The notes under the pieces: generated by a model | What the model was told of the DNA's origin: nothing | What the model saw: only the letters and a program-made list of their open reading frames with translations | Databases searched by the model: none | Shown here: positions 44,127 through 55,415 of the stretch, one piece after another | Position numbering within the stretch: position 1 is the stretch's first letter | Layout of the letters: each line of letters begins with the position of its first letter | Origin: an uncultured Alphaproteobacteria bacterium | GTDB lineage: Bacteria; Pseudomonadota; Alphaproteobacteria; HIMB59 | Reading direction: 5' to 3' | NCBI GenBank assembly: GCA_902575065.1 | Contig: CACGPU010000002.1 | Coordinates: 62,001-126,000, forward strand | Length of the DNA stretch: 64,000 nt | Position numbers and translations under genes: made by a program

Positions 44127-45407
44127 GTGGATTACAAAGTAAAAGATATTTCCCAACATGAATTCGGGAGACAAGAAATTGAAATAGCAGAAACTGAAAT
44201 GCCAGGATTAATGGCTATTCGTGAACAATATGGAGATTCAAAACCGTTGGCTGGAGCCAATATTATGGGTTGCCTTCACATGACCATCCAAACTGCTGTT
44301 TTAATTGAAACACTTGTAGCACTTGGCGCCAAATGTAGATGGAGTTCTTGTAACATTTACTCTACTCAAGATCATGCAGCTGCTGCGATTGCCCAAAGCG
44401 GTACACCTGTTTTTGCCTGGAAGGGTATGAATGAAGAGGAATTTTGGTGGTGTATTGATCAAACAATTGAGGCAGATGGGTGGGAGCCTAATATGATACT
44501 AGACGATGGCGGAGACTTAACACTTCGAATGCACGAGAAGTACCCTGAGCTATTAAAAAATGTTAGAGGACTATCTGAAGAAACTACCACAGGCGTTCTT
44601 CGTTTAGAGCAAATGGCATCTAAAGGAACTCTTCAAGTTCCAGCTATAAATGTGAATGACTCGGTAACAAAAAGTAAATTTGATAATTTATATGGTTGTA
44701 AGGAGAGTTTAGTAGACGGTATTCGAAGAGGAACTGATGTAATGATGGCTGGTAAAGTTGCAGTTGTTGCTGGGTTTGGAGATGTTGGAAAAGGTAGCGC
44801 AGCTTCATTAAGAGGGGCCGGGGCTAGAGTTCAAGTAACAGAAGTTGATCCTATTTGTGCACTTCAAGCAGCAATGGAAGGCTATGAGGTTGTCACTATG
44901 GATGATGCATGTAAGTATGCTGATATATTTGTAACTGCAACAGGCAACAAAGATATCATTACCCAAGACCATATGAGAGAAATGAAAGACCGAGCAATTG
45001 TCTGTAATATCGGACACTTTGATAATGAAATTCAAATAGATGATTTGCAAAACTATAAATGGGAAGAGATAAAACCTCAAGTTGACCAAGTAACATTTCC
45101 GGATGGTAAGAAGCTAATAATTCTTTCAAAGGGAAGGTTAGTGAACCTAGGTAATGCCACTGGCCATCCTAGTTTTGTGATGAGTGCGTCATTCTCAAAT
45201 CAGGTTTTAGCTCAAATCGAAATCTGGGAGAATTACAAAAACTATGAAAATAAAGTCTATGTCCTTCCTAAAAAACTAGATGAAATGGTTGCAATGTTTC
45301 ATTTACAAAAAGTTGGTGCTAAATTGACTGAAATGTCCAAGGAACAAAGCGATTATTTAGGAGTTGAGCAACAAGGCCCATTTAAGAAAGATACATATAG
45401 GTACTAA
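44127..45407 (+). CDS. ahcY: adenosylhomocysteinase
   Basis: [34 protein letters not shown]. Confidence 0.97.
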   Translation: MDYKVKDISQHEFGRQEIEIAETEMPGLMAIREQYGDSKPLAGANIMGCLHMTIQTAVLIETLVALGAKCRWSSCNIYSTQDHAAAAIAQSGTPVFAWKGMNEEEFWWCIDQTIEADGWEPNMILDDGGDLTLRMHEKYPELLKNVRGLSEETTTGVLRLEQMASKGTLQVPAINVNDSVTKSKFDNLYGCKESLVDGIRRGTDVMMAGKVAVVAGFGDVGKGSAASLRGAGARVQVTEVDPICALQAAMEGYEVVTMDDACKYADIFVTATGNKDIITQDHMREMKDRAIVCNIGHFDNEIQIDDLQNYKWEEIKPQVDQVTFPDGKKLIILSKGRLVNLGNATGHPSFVMSASFSNQVLAQIEIWENYKNYENKVYVLPKKLDEMVAMFHLQKVGAKLTEMSKEQSDYLGVEQQGPFKKDTYRY

Positions 45408-45408
45408 A

Positions 45409-46581
45409 ATGAGAAAAAATTATATTTTTACATCTGAGTCAGTGTCTGAGGGACACCCAGATAAAGTTTCTGATAGGATTTCTGATGCAGTTGTCGATCA
45501 TTTTATCTCCAAAGACCCATTTGCTAGAGTCGCTTGCGAAACATTAACAACAACCAACAAAGTTGTTTTATCTGGTGAAGTAAGAGGACCAGTCCAAGAA
45601 GACAAAGATGAAATTATTTCAAAAGTAAGGGAGTGCATAAAAGACATCGGCTATGAGCAAGATGGTTTTCATTGGCAAACCGCAGATATCCAATATTTAC
45701 TTCACGGACAATCTGCAGATATTGCAATGGGTGTAGACTCATCATCTGACAAAGACGAGGGGGCAGGTGACCAAGGAATTATGTTTGGATACGCTTGTAC
45801 GGAAACACCTGAACTGATGCCGGCACCAATTTTTTATTCTCATAAAATCTTAGAGATAATGGCTAAGGGTAGAAAAGACGGTAGCTTAAAAGGATTAGAG
45901 CCTGACTCAAAAAGCCAAGTAACTCTTAAATACGTTGATGGTAAACCAAGTGCAGTTACATCTGTTGTGATATCAACACAACATGCTGATGGATTATCTC
46001 CTGCTGATGTTAAAGAAATAGTAAATCCAGCATTAAAAGAATCTATCCCTGAAGAGTTATTAAAAAATTTAGATGATAAAGAATACTACGTAAATCCAAC
46101 AGGTAATTTTGTAATTGGAGGACCAGATGGTGATACGGGATTAACAGGAAGAAAAATTATTGTCGACACCTATGGTGGTGCAGCACCTCACGGTGGAGGG
46201 GCTTTCTCTGGAAAAGATCCTACAAAAGTCGACCGCTCTGCCGCTTATGCCTCACGATACTTAGCAAAAAATATTGTTGCTGCCGGTTTATGTGATCAGT
46301 GTACTATCCAGTTGTCTTATGCAATCGGTGTAGCCAAACCGTTGTCAATATATGTGAATACTCAAGGCACTAATAAAATAGATGAAGCAAAAATTGAGTC
46401 TGCGATACCTGACATTATGAATCTTTCTCCAAGAGGAATCAGAGAGAAATTACAGTTAAACAAGCCAATTTACGAACAAACAGCAGCTTACGGTCACTTT
46501 GGTAGAACACATGACAGCTCTTCAGGAGCTTTTTCATGGGAAGCTCTAGATTTAGTGTCCGATTTCAAATCGCTAGCTTAA
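45409..46581 (+). CDS. metK: S-adenosylmethionine synthetase
   Basis: [36 protein letters not shown]; start moved from 45364 to ATG 45409. Confidence 0.97.
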   Translation: MRKNYIFTSESVSEGHPDKVSDRISDAVVDHFISKDPFARVACETLTTTNKVVLSGEVRGPVQEDKDEIISKVRECIKDIGYEQDGFHWQTADIQYLLHGQSADIAMGVDSSSDKDEGAGDQGIMFGYACTETPELMPAPIFYSHKILEIMAKGRKDGSLKGLEPDSKSQVTLKYVDGKPSAVTSVVISTQHADGLSPADVKEIVNPALKESIPEELLKNLDDKEYYVNPTGNFVIGGPDGDTGLTGRKIIVDTYGGAAPHGGGAFSGKDPTKVDRSAAYASRYLAKNIVAAGLCDQCTIQLSYAIGVAKPLSIYVNTQGTNKIDEAKIESAIPDIMNLSPRGIREKLQLNKPIYEQTAAYGHFGRTHDSSSGAFSWEALDLVSDFKSLA

Positions 46582-47031
46582 TTGAGTTTGAGATTTGCAG
46601 TCTCAAATGAAATTGAGTTAAAACCTTTAGCTAGAAAAATATCTAGGTCTATTTCTAAAAACCAGATTATTTTTTTTGAGGGAGAGGCCGGTTCTGGTAA
46701 GACAACTCTAATCAGATATATCTTAAGTGAAATTAGCAAGTCAGAAAAAAAAACTTTTTCCTTCCAAGGGAGCCCCACGTATCAAAGAGAACATATTTAC
46801 AATTTTAATAAGTTTAATATTATTCACTTTGATTTTTATCAAGTTCAAAATAACAAACTAGATTTGGATGAGTATTTTAATGATAATTGTGTTCTTATTG
46901 AGTGGCCATTAGAAAATCTTATTAAAAGATATAATCATATGGCTTTATCTATTAATATTTCGGTTACTGGTGAGAAAAGAAATATAGAGATAAAATCAAG
47001 TAATAAAAAATGGCTTCACAAAATAAAATAA
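46582..47031 (+). CDS. tsaE: tRNA threonylcarbamoyladenosine biosynthesis ATPase TsaE
   Basis: FFEGEAGSGKTTLIRYIL, SPTYQ. Confidence 0.9.
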   Translation: MSLRFAVSNEIELKPLARKISRSISKNQIIFFEGEAGSGKTTLIRYILSEISKSEKKTFSFQGSPTYQREHIYNFNKFNIIHFDFYQVQNNKLDLDEYFNDNCVLIEWPLENLIKRYNHMALSINISVTGEKRNIEIKSSNKKWLHKIK

Positions 47032-47978
47032 ATCTAATCAAAATAAAAAACCACCTTCAAAATAAAAATTTTAAAATAGGGGGCTTTTTAAATTTCAAGT
47101 CTGATGCATCAGAAAAAATTTTCAAATTATGTAAAACAGCAAATCAATCATTACTTGTCCTCTCTTTTTTAAATAAACCTAGCGATTATCAAAAATATAT
47201 TAAAGCAACTGATATTTTAATCTCTCAAAATGTTAATACACCAAAAATAATTGACCAAAGTAATTTATATAAGTTTGTAATCATGGATTATTTCCCTATT
47301 GCAAATGCATCAAAATATTTCCAAAAACCACAAATTAAAAAAATACTTCCATTGGCTGTGAGAGCTCTTACAAATCTTCAAAAACCCAAGAAAAAGTTTT
47401 CAGGCGTTCAAGTAAAATCACAAAATAATTTACTAAAGGATGCATTGAACGGTATTGAGACTTTTATTGACCACTATGATCACAAGATCCAAATTGGTTT
47501 TTATCTCAATAAACTTGTGAAAGTATCTCTGAAAAAAAGTACTGAAAAATATAGAAAATTTAAACCAACTTTAACTCACGGTGATTTTTTTTTAGATAAT
47601 TTAATTTATTACAATCAAAAAGTTTATGTTATTGATCATCAAGATACTCACTACAACCATCCATTATTAGATATTTCTTCATTGATTTTTGATGCTAGGA
47701 GATCTTATTCTACCAAAGTCGAAGATAAATTATTGAAGCTTTATGCAAGAAGAATGAAACTTAATCTCAAGCAGCTTAGGTCAGACATTCATATGATTAG
47801 TCTTTTACGTAATCTGAGAATTCTTGGTAATTGGGTGCAATTATATAATGCTGGAAAACCAAAATATCTTAAAGTCTTTAGAAAAAATACATGGGCTCAA
47901 ATATTTAAACATGTCGAATATTTAAGACTTTGGGATTTAAGAGAAATATTTATGGAGATATATAACAAAACAAGTTAA
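47010..47978 (+). CDS. amgK: aminoglycoside phosphotransferase-fold sugar kinase, AmgK-like
   Basis: LTHGDFFLDNLIYY, VIDHQDTHYNHPLLDISSL; between tsaE and murU. Confidence 0.75.
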   Translation: MASQNKINLIKIKNHLQNKNFKIGGFLNFKSDASEKIFKLCKTANQSLLVLSFLNKPSDYQKYIKATDILISQNVNTPKIIDQSNLYKFVIMDYFPIANASKYFQKPQIKKILPLAVRALTNLQKPKKKFSGVQVKSQNNLLKDALNGIETFIDHYDHKIQIGFYLNKLVKVSLKKSTEKYRKFKPTLTHGDFFLDNLIYYNQKVYVIDHQDTHYNHPLLDISSLIFDARRSYSTKVEDKLLKLYARRMKLNLKQLRSDIHMISLLRNLRILGNWVQLYNAGKPKYLKVFRKNTWAQIFKHVEYLRLWDLREIFMEIYNKTS

Positions 47979-48620
47979 ATGGACGCTCTAATATTAGCTG
48001 CAGGTTATGGAATGCGAATGGATAACTTAACCAAAGATATCCCTAAACCCTTATTAAAAATAAAAAATAAAACACTTATTAGCTATGCAATCGATCTCAT
48101 TAAAAACATGTCATTTGATAAAATTTATATCAATACCCACTATAAACATAATATGTTAGAAAGATTTATCTTTGAAAATTACCCTGATATTACAATTTCT
48201 TATGAAGAAACTATCTTAGGAACAGGAGGTGGTATAAAAAACATACAAACAAACGATACAGTAATTCTAAATACAGATAATTTATGGGACCAGTCCTTTG
48301 AAAATGAATTAGAAAAATCAATTAAATTTTTTGATGAAAATAAAAGTTTTGATAGTGTCCTTCTTATAAATTCTAAAAATAATAATTTTGATCTTGAAGT
48401 AAACAATGAAGGGCTTATTAACTTTCCATCAAAAATATGCAATACTTCATTTCAAGGTTGTCATATTATTAGAAAAAACTCTTTGCATCCTTACCCTGAA
48501 ATTTTTAACATTCAAGACTTTTGGAAAGATTGTTCGTTAAATGAAAAAATCTATGGATATGAGACTACTAAAATCAATGCTCATGTTGGGACTAAGGATG
48601 AGTATTTGAAATACAAATAA
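47979..48620 (+). CDS. murU: nucleotidyltransferase, MurU-like
   Basis: ALILAAGYGMRMDNLTKDIPKPLLKI, ILGTGGGIKN. Confidence 0.78.
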   Translation: MDALILAAGYGMRMDNLTKDIPKPLLKIKNKTLISYAIDLIKNMSFDKIYINTHYKHNMLERFIFENYPDITISYEETILGTGGGIKNIQTNDTVILNTDNLWDQSFENELEKSIKFFDENKSFDSVLLINSKNNNFDLEVNNEGLINFPSKICNTSFQGCHIIRKNSLHPYPEIFNIQDFWKDCSLNEKIYGYETTKINAHVGTKDEYLKYK

Positions 48621-48639
48621 TAATAACCATATTAAATAT

Positions 48640-48966
48640 ATGACAGTTGAACAAATAAATGACGATGAATTTAATCAAAAAGTTCTTGAAGGATCAAAAG
48701 ATAAGCCTGTTTTGGTTGATTTTTGGGCTGAGTGGTGTGGTCCATGTAAGGCTATTGCTCCTATTTTGGATAATTTAGCTTCTGAAATGGGCGATAAGAT
48801 ATCTATAAAAAAAATTAATATAGATGAAAATCCTCAAGCACCAGCAAACTTTAGTATTAGGAGTATACCCACAATGATACTCTTTAAAGATGGATCAATG
48901 GCTGATGCAAAGATTGGCTTAGGCTCAGAAGCGGACTTAAGAAGTTGGATTAACAGTAAACTTTAG
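48640..48966 (+). CDS. trxA: thioredoxin
   Basis: FWAEWCGPCKAIAP, IRSIPTMILFKDG. Confidence 0.96.
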   Translation: MTVEQINDDEFNQKVLEGSKDKPVLVDFWAEWCGPCKAIAPILDNLASEMGDKISIKKINIDENPQAPANFSIRSIPTMILFKDGSMADAKIGLGSEADLRSWINSKL

Positions 48967-50075
48967 AAGAAATTCATCTCAGAACACGCTTTATCAAATG
49001 AGATTTTATTTCCAATGAAATTTTTTCCCCTCTCACCTTGAAAAGCATCCTCAACATATTTATCCCATTCAATTTTTGGTATTCCAATTTCATTTAAATT
49101 TAATGGTGCTTCAAGAATTCTCAATGTCTCAGATAGTCTTTTTGAACTCTCAATGAGATCGACATTATAAATTTTTTCTAGGGATTTTTCTGTTTTTTCA
49201 TCTTGGCCAATCAGACTCCTCATTATTGTCGGCAAAGTAAAAGAACAAGCTATTCCATGTGGAACATTAAAATTAATTGTTATCGGGTATGAAATATTAT
49301 GTGCTATTGCAGTTTTAGTATTTGAAAAAGCTAGACCTGCATGAACACAAGCTTTAGCCATTAAAGTTCTCAACTCTATGTTATTTAAATCATTTACAAG
49401 TTTTGGAAGTGTATCGATCACGGTTTGAGCACCTGCAATTCCATGAAATGTTGAAATCGGATTTGAGTTTACATTCCAAATGCTTTCTAAGGAGTGGGAC
49501 AATGCATCAAGACCAGTAGAAATAGTCAGATTTTTTGGCTTGTTGATCATTAACTTAGGGTCAATAACTGATATTTCAGGATATAAAGATTTATCTGCTA
49601 ATGAAAATTTACTTTTATATTCTTTATCCCAGACTGTAGCCCAACACGTAAGTTCACTCGATGTGCCCGAAGTAGTAGGTATAGCTATAATTTTTTTTGG
49701 ATCTTGAACGTAAGCTGATTTATTATTTCTTACAAAATCATTTAAATATTTATTTTCACCTTTAAAAGCTGCAAGTAATTTGGCCGTATCCATGACAGAG
49801 CCGCCTCCAAGAGCAACAACTGTATCAATTTGACTTTCTATTTTTGAAAATTTTTCCCCTACAGGAATTAAATCTTGATAGTCTGGATTTGGTTGAACAT
49901 CATCAAAGATTTCTAGAGGCTTATTTGATAAATTGTTAAAAAACTCTCTGTACGTATCAAAGTTATCATCAGGATGGGTAACAAGAATGTACTTTCGATT
50001 ACTTATTATATGTTCAATTTCACTAAATTTTTCCGAACCAAAAATAACATTTACCGGATTATAATATTCCCACAT
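48963..50075 (-). CDS. iron-containing alcohol dehydrogenase, phosphonoacetaldehyde reductase / hydroxyethylphosphonate dehydrogenase-like
   Basis: GGGSVMDTAKLLA, GLDALSHSLES, NVPHGIACSFTLP; linked to phnY/phnA homologues. Confidence 0.75.
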   Translation of the reverse strand: MWEYYNPVNVIFGSEKFSEIEHIISNRKYILVTHPDDNFDTYREFFNNLSNKPLEIFDDVQPNPDYQDLIPVGEKFSKIESQIDTVVALGGGSVMDTAKLLAAFKGENKYLNDFVRNNKSAYVQDPKKIIAIPTTSGTSSELTCWATVWDKEYKSKFSLADKSLYPEISVIDPKLMINKPKNLTISTGLDALSHSLESIWNVNSNPISTFHGIAGAQTVIDTLPKLVNDLNNIELRTLMAKACVHAGLAFSNTKTAIAHNISYPITINFNVPHGIACSFTLPTIMRSLIGQDEKTEKSLEKIYNVDLIESSKRLSETLRILEAPLNLNEIGIPKIEWDKYVEDAFQGERGKNFIGNKISFDKACSEMNFF

Positions 50076-50080
50076 AAGAT

Positions 50081-51163
50081 TTAGAGATTTTTAACAGCTT
50101 TTGAGAGAATTTGCATTTTTTGTTTTGCTTGATTTCTATCAAAAAACCCTAGACCACAATCAGGAGCAGCAATTAATCTTTCCTCATCAATATGCTCAAG
50201 AACTTCTCTGATCCTTTTTTGAATTTCCTCGACACTTTCTATACGACTTTTAGCTACATCAATCAAACCCATAATAACTTTGGTTTTTTTAAATTTTTCT
50301 AATAATTTTAAATCTAAAGGTCGGTGAGAGTCTTCCAAAGAAACTTCGTCTATACTAGAGTCTTCAACTAAGTCAGCAATTTTATTATATGCATCTAGAT
50401 CTGCTTTTTTGTAGTGTTCTGAGTCAAGCGAGTTAGGATAACCGCAGCAAATATGACAAGCTTTTTGAGTTTCTTTTAGTATTCCATGCATTGCTCTTTC
50501 TAAATTTTCCATACCATAATCGTGTGTTTCTTCTGGTTTTCTGGCGAACACTGGTTCATCAATTTGAATGTATTGACAACCAGCTTCGGATAGAGCCTTA
50601 ACTTCATTACTAATACATAAAGCTAGATCATAACCCATTTTTTTGGGATCATAATAATAGTCATCAGCAATGGAGTCAGTTATTGTCATAGGACCAGGTA
50701 TAGTTATTTTCACTGGGTTATTAGTAAACTGCTGTGCAGATTTCCAATCATCTACTAATCGTAATGATTTATTTGAAACTTTACTTGTAATTGTTGGGAG
50801 TGTTGCTTCAAAAGCTCCTTTCCTGACTGATTTAGTCGTTAAGTGTTCAAAGCTTACCCCATTAAAAAATCTCAATTGATAAAAAATATAGTTTTCTCGC
50901 CTTACTTCACCATCTGTGGGGATATCTATTCCGCTACTTGTCTGATCAAGAATTACTTCTTCAATAGCTTTTAAGAATAGTTTTTCTTTTTCCTCATCTT
51001 TCTCTTCATATACTTTATGGTCTTCACTTTTGGGATCCCAATTTGATAACAATCCCTTGGATTGTTTTTTTTCTTCGTCAGATTTATCTTGGAGAAACCA
51101 ATCTCTTATAGGTGTGTAATTAGGTTTTGGATAAGCTCCAATGGTTGTAGTTTTGATGCTCAT
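50081..51163 (-). CDS. cobalamin-independent methionine synthase-like protein, catalytic core only (core-MetE-like)
   Basis: MetE C-terminal fold with CHICCG, LEDSHRP, APDCGLGF zinc-site motifs; 360 aa, no N-terminal MetE domain. Confidence 0.82.
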   Translation of the reverse strand: MSIKTTTIGAYPKPNYTPIRDWFLQDKSDEEKKQSKGLLSNWDPKSEDHKVYEEKDEEKEKLFLKAIEEVILDQTSSGIDIPTDGEVRRENYIFYQLRFFNGVSFEHLTTKSVRKGAFEATLPTITSKVSNKSLRLVDDWKSAQQFTNNPVKITIPGPMTITDSIADDYYYDPKKMGYDLALCISNEVKALSEAGCQYIQIDEPVFARKPEETHDYGMENLERAMHGILKETQKACHICCGYPNSLDSEHYKKADLDAYNKIADLVEDSSIDEVSLEDSHRPLDLKLLEKFKKTKVIMGLIDVAKSRIESVEEIQKRIREVLEHIDEERLIAAPDCGLGFFDRNQAKQKMQILSKAVKNL

Positions 51164-51165
51164 TT

Positions 51166-51201
51166 AAAAAAAAACAGCAGCCAGTATACTAGCTGCTGTT
51201 T
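51166..51201 (-). terminator. strong intrinsic terminator after the ugpB-like gene, abutting the core-MetE-like start codon
   Basis: Perfect 10-bp arms AAACAGCAGC/GCTGCTGTTT; nine T on minus strand. Confidence 0.85.
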
Positions 51202-51233
51202 AAAAATCTAATGATAAACGGAATTGAAAAGAC

Positions 51234-52469
51234 CTACATTAAGTCTTCAATTTCCTCCATCATTTCTTCCTGAAGATCGCCCATGTCGTCGGCGTCACCT
51301 GTAGCAATGGTCTCAGTATAGTCATAGATTACCTGAGTCACAGCAAGACCGTTTTCTCCAGGATATGCGAACCAATCAGCTAACAAAGGCAGCTGATTAA
51401 CAGCAGTTAACTTGTTGGGGTTTGCATCATAAAAATCACCTAACAGGTCATTTGCAGCTTTGTTAGGAGGAACGTAACCTGTTGTTTCTGCAACAGCAGC
51501 TGCTCCTACACCTGATGTGATAAACTTTAAAAATGTCCATGCCGCTTGTACTCTTTCAGGATCATCTGAAGTAGTAACTAACATCGCTGCGTTACCACCG
51601 GCAGGTAGTCTAGCTGGAGTTCCACCATTAACACCAGGTATTCCTGGGAAAGGCGCAGTCTTTAGTTCAAAGTCAGCTTTTGCAGCTTCAACAGAGCCTA
51701 AACTACTAGTACTCCAAAACATCATACCAATAGTACCTGCATTAAACGCAGCTTGTCCGTCAGCAATAGAATAGTTAGGCATATTACAGCCACCCATGAT
51801 ATCTTTCATTTGTTCTAAAGTTTTTAGACCAGCATCTCCTCCCATATTAACAGCTCCATCTTTAACCATTGGAACATTTTGGCTATGCATTAGAGCTTGA
51901 TGGAACCAGTTACCTGTAATATTCCATCCAAAGTAAAGTGTACCGTGTCCTGCAGCTTCTAATTTATTACAAGCGTCAATGACTTCATCCCAATTTGATG
52001 GAATGCTGCTAACACCAGCACTTGCTAAAAGATCCATGTTGTAGTAACCAACTGGAGTTGATACTGAAAATGGCAAGCCATAAACCTCTCCTCCAAAGGT
52101 AGATAAGCTCAACATAGCTTCATGATAACCGTCTTTTGCAAAATCTGGCTCATTAGCAATGAAAGGCTCTAAAGATAAAGCGATACCTTTGTCTACTAAA
52201 GGTGCTTGTCTATTAAGACCTTGCATGGTGATATCAGGTAAGTTTCCTGATGTTGACTCTCTTAGTATAGTAGCAGTAGCATCTTCATAGTTTTCATAAG
52301 TTGCTCTGAACTTAACTTTAATGTCAGGATGAGCTTTTTCAAACTCTGGCATAATTGCCTGGTATGTCACATCGAACAAACCTGAATAAGGATATGCAAA
52401 TTCAATTTCTACCGCATTAGCGTTGTATGCGAAAACTGATGCAAAAAATCCTAAGATTACTTTTTTCAT
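51234..52469 (-). CDS. ABC transporter substrate-binding protein, UgpB/CUT1 family
   Basis: Signal peptide; family-1 SBP; GLPFSVSTPVGYYNMDLL, AWTFLKFI; ugpCAE-like genes nearby. Confidence 0.85.
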   Translation of the reverse strand: MKKVILGFFASVFAYNANAVEIEFAYPYSGLFDVTYQAIMPEFEKAHPDIKVKFRATYENYEDATATILRESTSGNLPDITMQGLNRQAPLVDKGIALSLEPFIANEPDFAKDGYHEAMLSLSTFGGEVYGLPFSVSTPVGYYNMDLLASAGVSSIPSNWDEVIDACNKLEAAGHGTLYFGWNITGNWFHQALMHSQNVPMVKDGAVNMGGDAGLKTLEQMKDIMGGCNMPNYSIADGQAAFNAGTIGMMFWSTSSLGSVEAAKADFELKTAPFPGIPGVNGGTPARLPAGGNAAMLVTTSDDPERVQAAWTFLKFITSGVGAAAVAETTGYVPPNKAANDLLGDFYDANPNKLTAVNQLPLLADWFAYPGENGLAVTQVIYDYTETIATGDADDMGDLQEEMMEEIEDLM

Positions 52470-52601
52470 AGTCCCTCCTTAAAATAATAATTATTAATTA
52501 TTAAATCCTTAATGTTAAGAATAAGTTAAATTTTTAAAGCAAAGTATAAATAATCAGTATGTGTGAGAAAAAATCTGTGAATAATTCCTAAAAGCTATTA
52601 A

Positions 52602-54041
52602 TTACCAAGGTAATGAGAAGGTTTTTACATTTGTATAACTTTTCATAGCCTCTATTACACCCTCTTTATAGCCTAATCCTGAGTCTTTTATTCCGCCAAA
52701 AGGTGACATCTCAATTCTGTAACCGGGCACTTCCCAAATATTAACTGTGCCCACATTAAGACCGCTTATGTATTTTTTAATTCTTCTAAAATCGTTACTA
52801 CAAACACCTGATGACAAACCAAAGGCCGTTGAATTTGAAATTTCCATTACTTTTTCATCATCATTGGGAACTCTAATGACAGGCACAATTGGACCAAAGG
52901 TTTCTTCAACAACAAGTTCTGATTTATAATTAACGTTGTCTATAAAAATTGGCGGCACAAGAGCTTCTTGGACCCCAGGGTTATAAAGAATTTTTGCACC
53001 ATCCTGTTCAGCTTTATTTACTCTGTCATTAAACATACTTGCTGCCTCTTTATTAATTACTGTGCCCAACTGATTATTAATATCCATGGGATCACCAAAT
53101 TTTATTGCTTTTGCTTTTTCCAAAGCAAGCTCGACAAATTTATCAGCAACTGATTCTTGAACTAATATTCTTTTTACAGCAGTGCATCTTTGACCAGAGT
53201 TTTTTGTTGCTCCCATGATTGCTAGATCAGCTGCTTTATTTAAATCATCATCATCTAAGTCACTCAAAACTATTAAAGGGTCGTTTCCACCTAACTCTAA
53301 AACAGTTCTTTTGTAACCTGCATTTTCAGCTATCAGTTTTCCAACACCAACGCTTCCTGTAAAAGTAATTAAATCTATATTCTTATTTTTAATTACTTCA
53401 TTCCCAATGTCTTCAGGCCATCCTGTTAAAATTGAAAACATTTCTGGAGGAAGGCCACATTCATATAAAATATCTGCTAGTAGCATAGCTGTTAAAGGGG
53501 TCAATTCAGTTTGTTTACAAACAGTACAGTTGTTAGTTGCTATTGATGGAGCTATTTTGTGAGCAACCATATTTAAAGGATGATTAAATGGAGTGATTGC
53601 AGATATAGTGTTAAGTGGTTCTCTAATTGTAAATATTTTTCTTTGTTTTCCATGAGGTGTTAAATCACAAGAATAAATTTCTCCGTCATCCTGGATACAA
53701 AGCTGAGCAGTAAGAGAAAATACATCAAAGGCTCTACCAACTTCATAAAGCGTATCTTGTTTCGATAGCCCAGACTCAAGTGAAATTAGATCAGAGATTT
53801 GTTCTTTTCTCTCAACAAGTGTTTCAGCAGTCTTTTGAAGTATTTTTTGACGATCATATCTAGATAAATTAGGTTTATAATTTGCTGCAATATCAAAGGC
53901 TTTTTGAGCATGTTCTGCTGTGCCAGCTGGTACTGTGCCTATAACTTTACCTGTGAAGGGATAGATAACATCAATCTTGTTATCGGTGTGAACAGTTTTT
54001 CCACCAATCCTCATACCCTCATTAATAATTTTATCAGCCAT
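52602..54041 (-). CDS. phnY: aldehyde dehydrogenase, phosphonoacetaldehyde dehydrogenase PhnY-like
   Basis: ALDH motifs [22 protein letters not shown]; adjacent to phnA. Confidence 0.8.
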   Translation of the reverse strand: MADKIINEGMRIGGKTVHTDNKIDVIYPFTGKVIGTVPAGTAEHAQKAFDIAANYKPNLSRYDRQKILQKTAETLVERKEQISDLISLESGLSKQDTLYEVGRAFDVFSLTAQLCIQDDGEIYSCDLTPHGKQRKIFTIREPLNTISAITPFNHPLNMVAHKIAPSIATNNCTVCKQTELTPLTAMLLADILYECGLPPEMFSILTGWPEDIGNEVIKNKNIDLITFTGSVGVGKLIAENAGYKRTVLELGGNDPLIVLSDLDDDDLNKAADLAIMGATKNSGQRCTAVKRILVQESVADKFVELALEKAKAIKFGDPMDINNQLGTVINKEAASMFNDRVNKAEQDGAKILYNPGVQEALVPPIFIDNVNYKSELVVEETFGPIVPVIRVPNDDEKVMEISNSTAFGLSSGVCSNDFRRIKKYISGLNVGTVNIWEVPGYRIEMSPFGGIKDSGLGYKEGVIEAMKSYTNVKTFSLPW

Positions 54042-54043
54042 GA

Positions 54044-55279
54044 TTAAGCTCCATTAATAGCATAAAAAAATGCATCATAGTTATTTAAACTTTGATCTTT
54101 GGCAATGTTTAGTTTTTTATTAGAAATAAAAGGAACTTCTCTTTCATGATGACCTCCATGAGATCTAAGGGGTTCCTTTAATTTTGAAAGATCATGATTA
54201 GCTTTTGAGGTACCAATTGTCATATCTTCGGATGACATGCATACGATATCACCTATTCTATCTGAAGGTAGCCTATATTCTCTACATGCTTCTTCTTGTT
54301 TAACAACTACTTCAATTTCTTTAATTGATGATATTTTGCTGATTGTTTCATCAATTTTTGATTTATCTTTTACATATATTGTGGCAAACGATCCCAGTGA
54401 ACCATGATGAACTACATAAGGGTCAGTAATTGGAAGTATTACTTTAGCCTCATCTTTACCCATTTGGTCATCTAAATAATCTTGAAGGAAGATGGCATTA
54501 GGTTCTCCATTAATATTTGCTTTAGACTTCATTCCATGATCTGCAGTGATAACAACCGAATTCCCATTACTACAAATTTTACTGACATACTTATCAAACA
54601 TCTGATAAAAATCATTTGCTTCTTTATCTCCAGGTGCATATTTGTGTTGAATAAAGTCAGTGGTAGATAAATACATAATGTCAGGATTAAATTCCTCAAG
54701 TAATTTTACCCCAGCAGCCATAACAAATTCTGATAGATCCTGAGAATATACTTCAGGTACTTTCATTCCAATCCAGTCATTAATATTTTCTATACCATTT
54801 TCACTGAGAGTGGCCTGATCTGATTTTTCTGATGAAAAACAGATTGCTCTTCCTTCATTAAATTTTAAACCATTACCTAAAAGAGTTCTTAATTTATCCT
54901 TAGCAGTGATTACTGCTATTTTATAACCTTCATTATAATATTTCTCAAAAATAGTTGGAGCTCTTAAATATTGTGGATCATTCATCATCACTTCTTCACC
55001 GGTTGATGGGGTATAAAAGAAATTACCACTTATTCCATGAACATCACTAGGCTGCCCTGTGACTATCGAAATGTTGTTAGGGTTTGTAAAACTAGGAATA
55101 GCACTGTTAGCCATCAGATATTGGCCATTTTCCAATATTTTATCAAGATTTGGTGTCAATCCTTTTGAAGAGGCGATATCAATATACTCTTTTTGACTAC
55201 CATCGAGGCATATAACTACTACAGTTGAAGTAAGTGACTTATTATAATGTCTTTTATTAATGTCAATTTTATCACTCAT
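54044..55279 (-). CDS. phnA: phosphonoacetate hydrolase PhnA-like (alkaline phosphatase superfamily)
   Basis: [60 protein letters not shown]. Confidence 0.88.
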   Translation of the reverse strand: MSDKIDINKRHYNKSLTSTVVVICLDGSQKEYIDIASSKGLTPNLDKILENGQYLMANSAIPSFTNPNNISIVTGQPSDVHGISGNFFYTPSTGEEVMMNDPQYLRAPTIFEKYYNEGYKIAVITAKDKLRTLLGNGLKFNEGRAICFSSEKSDQATLSENGIENINDWIGMKVPEVYSQDLSEFVMAAGVKLLEEFNPDIMYLSTTDFIQHKYAPGDKEANDFYQMFDKYVSKICSNGNSVVITADHGMKSKANINGEPNAIFLQDYLDDQMGKDEAKVILPITDPYVVHHGSLGSFATIYVKDKSKIDETISKISSIKEIEVVVKQEEACREYRLPSDRIGDIVCMSSEDMTIGTSKANHDLSKLKEPLRSHGGHHEREVPFISNKKLNIAKDQSLNNYDAFFYAINGA

Positions 55280-55301
55280 AATTATAACTGCTCTCTACAA
55301 A

Positions 55302-55333
55302 GAACAAATTTTTGATTATTTTAAAATTTGTTC
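55302..55333. repeat. perfect 11-bp inverted repeat in the phnA/ugpC-like divergent promoter region
   Basis: GAACAAATTTT-N10-AAAATTTGTTC. Confidence 0.8.
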
Positions 55334-55415
55334 ATAAAGTTTTAACATAAATATTACAAATTTACTTTTAAAATGTCTTAATCAGAACTATTTTAGTTTT
55401 GAGGAATAAAAATAG

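Noticed and set aside
48963-50075. Fe-ADH as DddB (3-hydroxypropionate dehydrogenase) linked to the DMSP lyase
   Set aside because: Nearest partners are phnY/phnA rather than dddP or dddC, so the phosphonate role is favoured; sequence alone cannot exclude DddB
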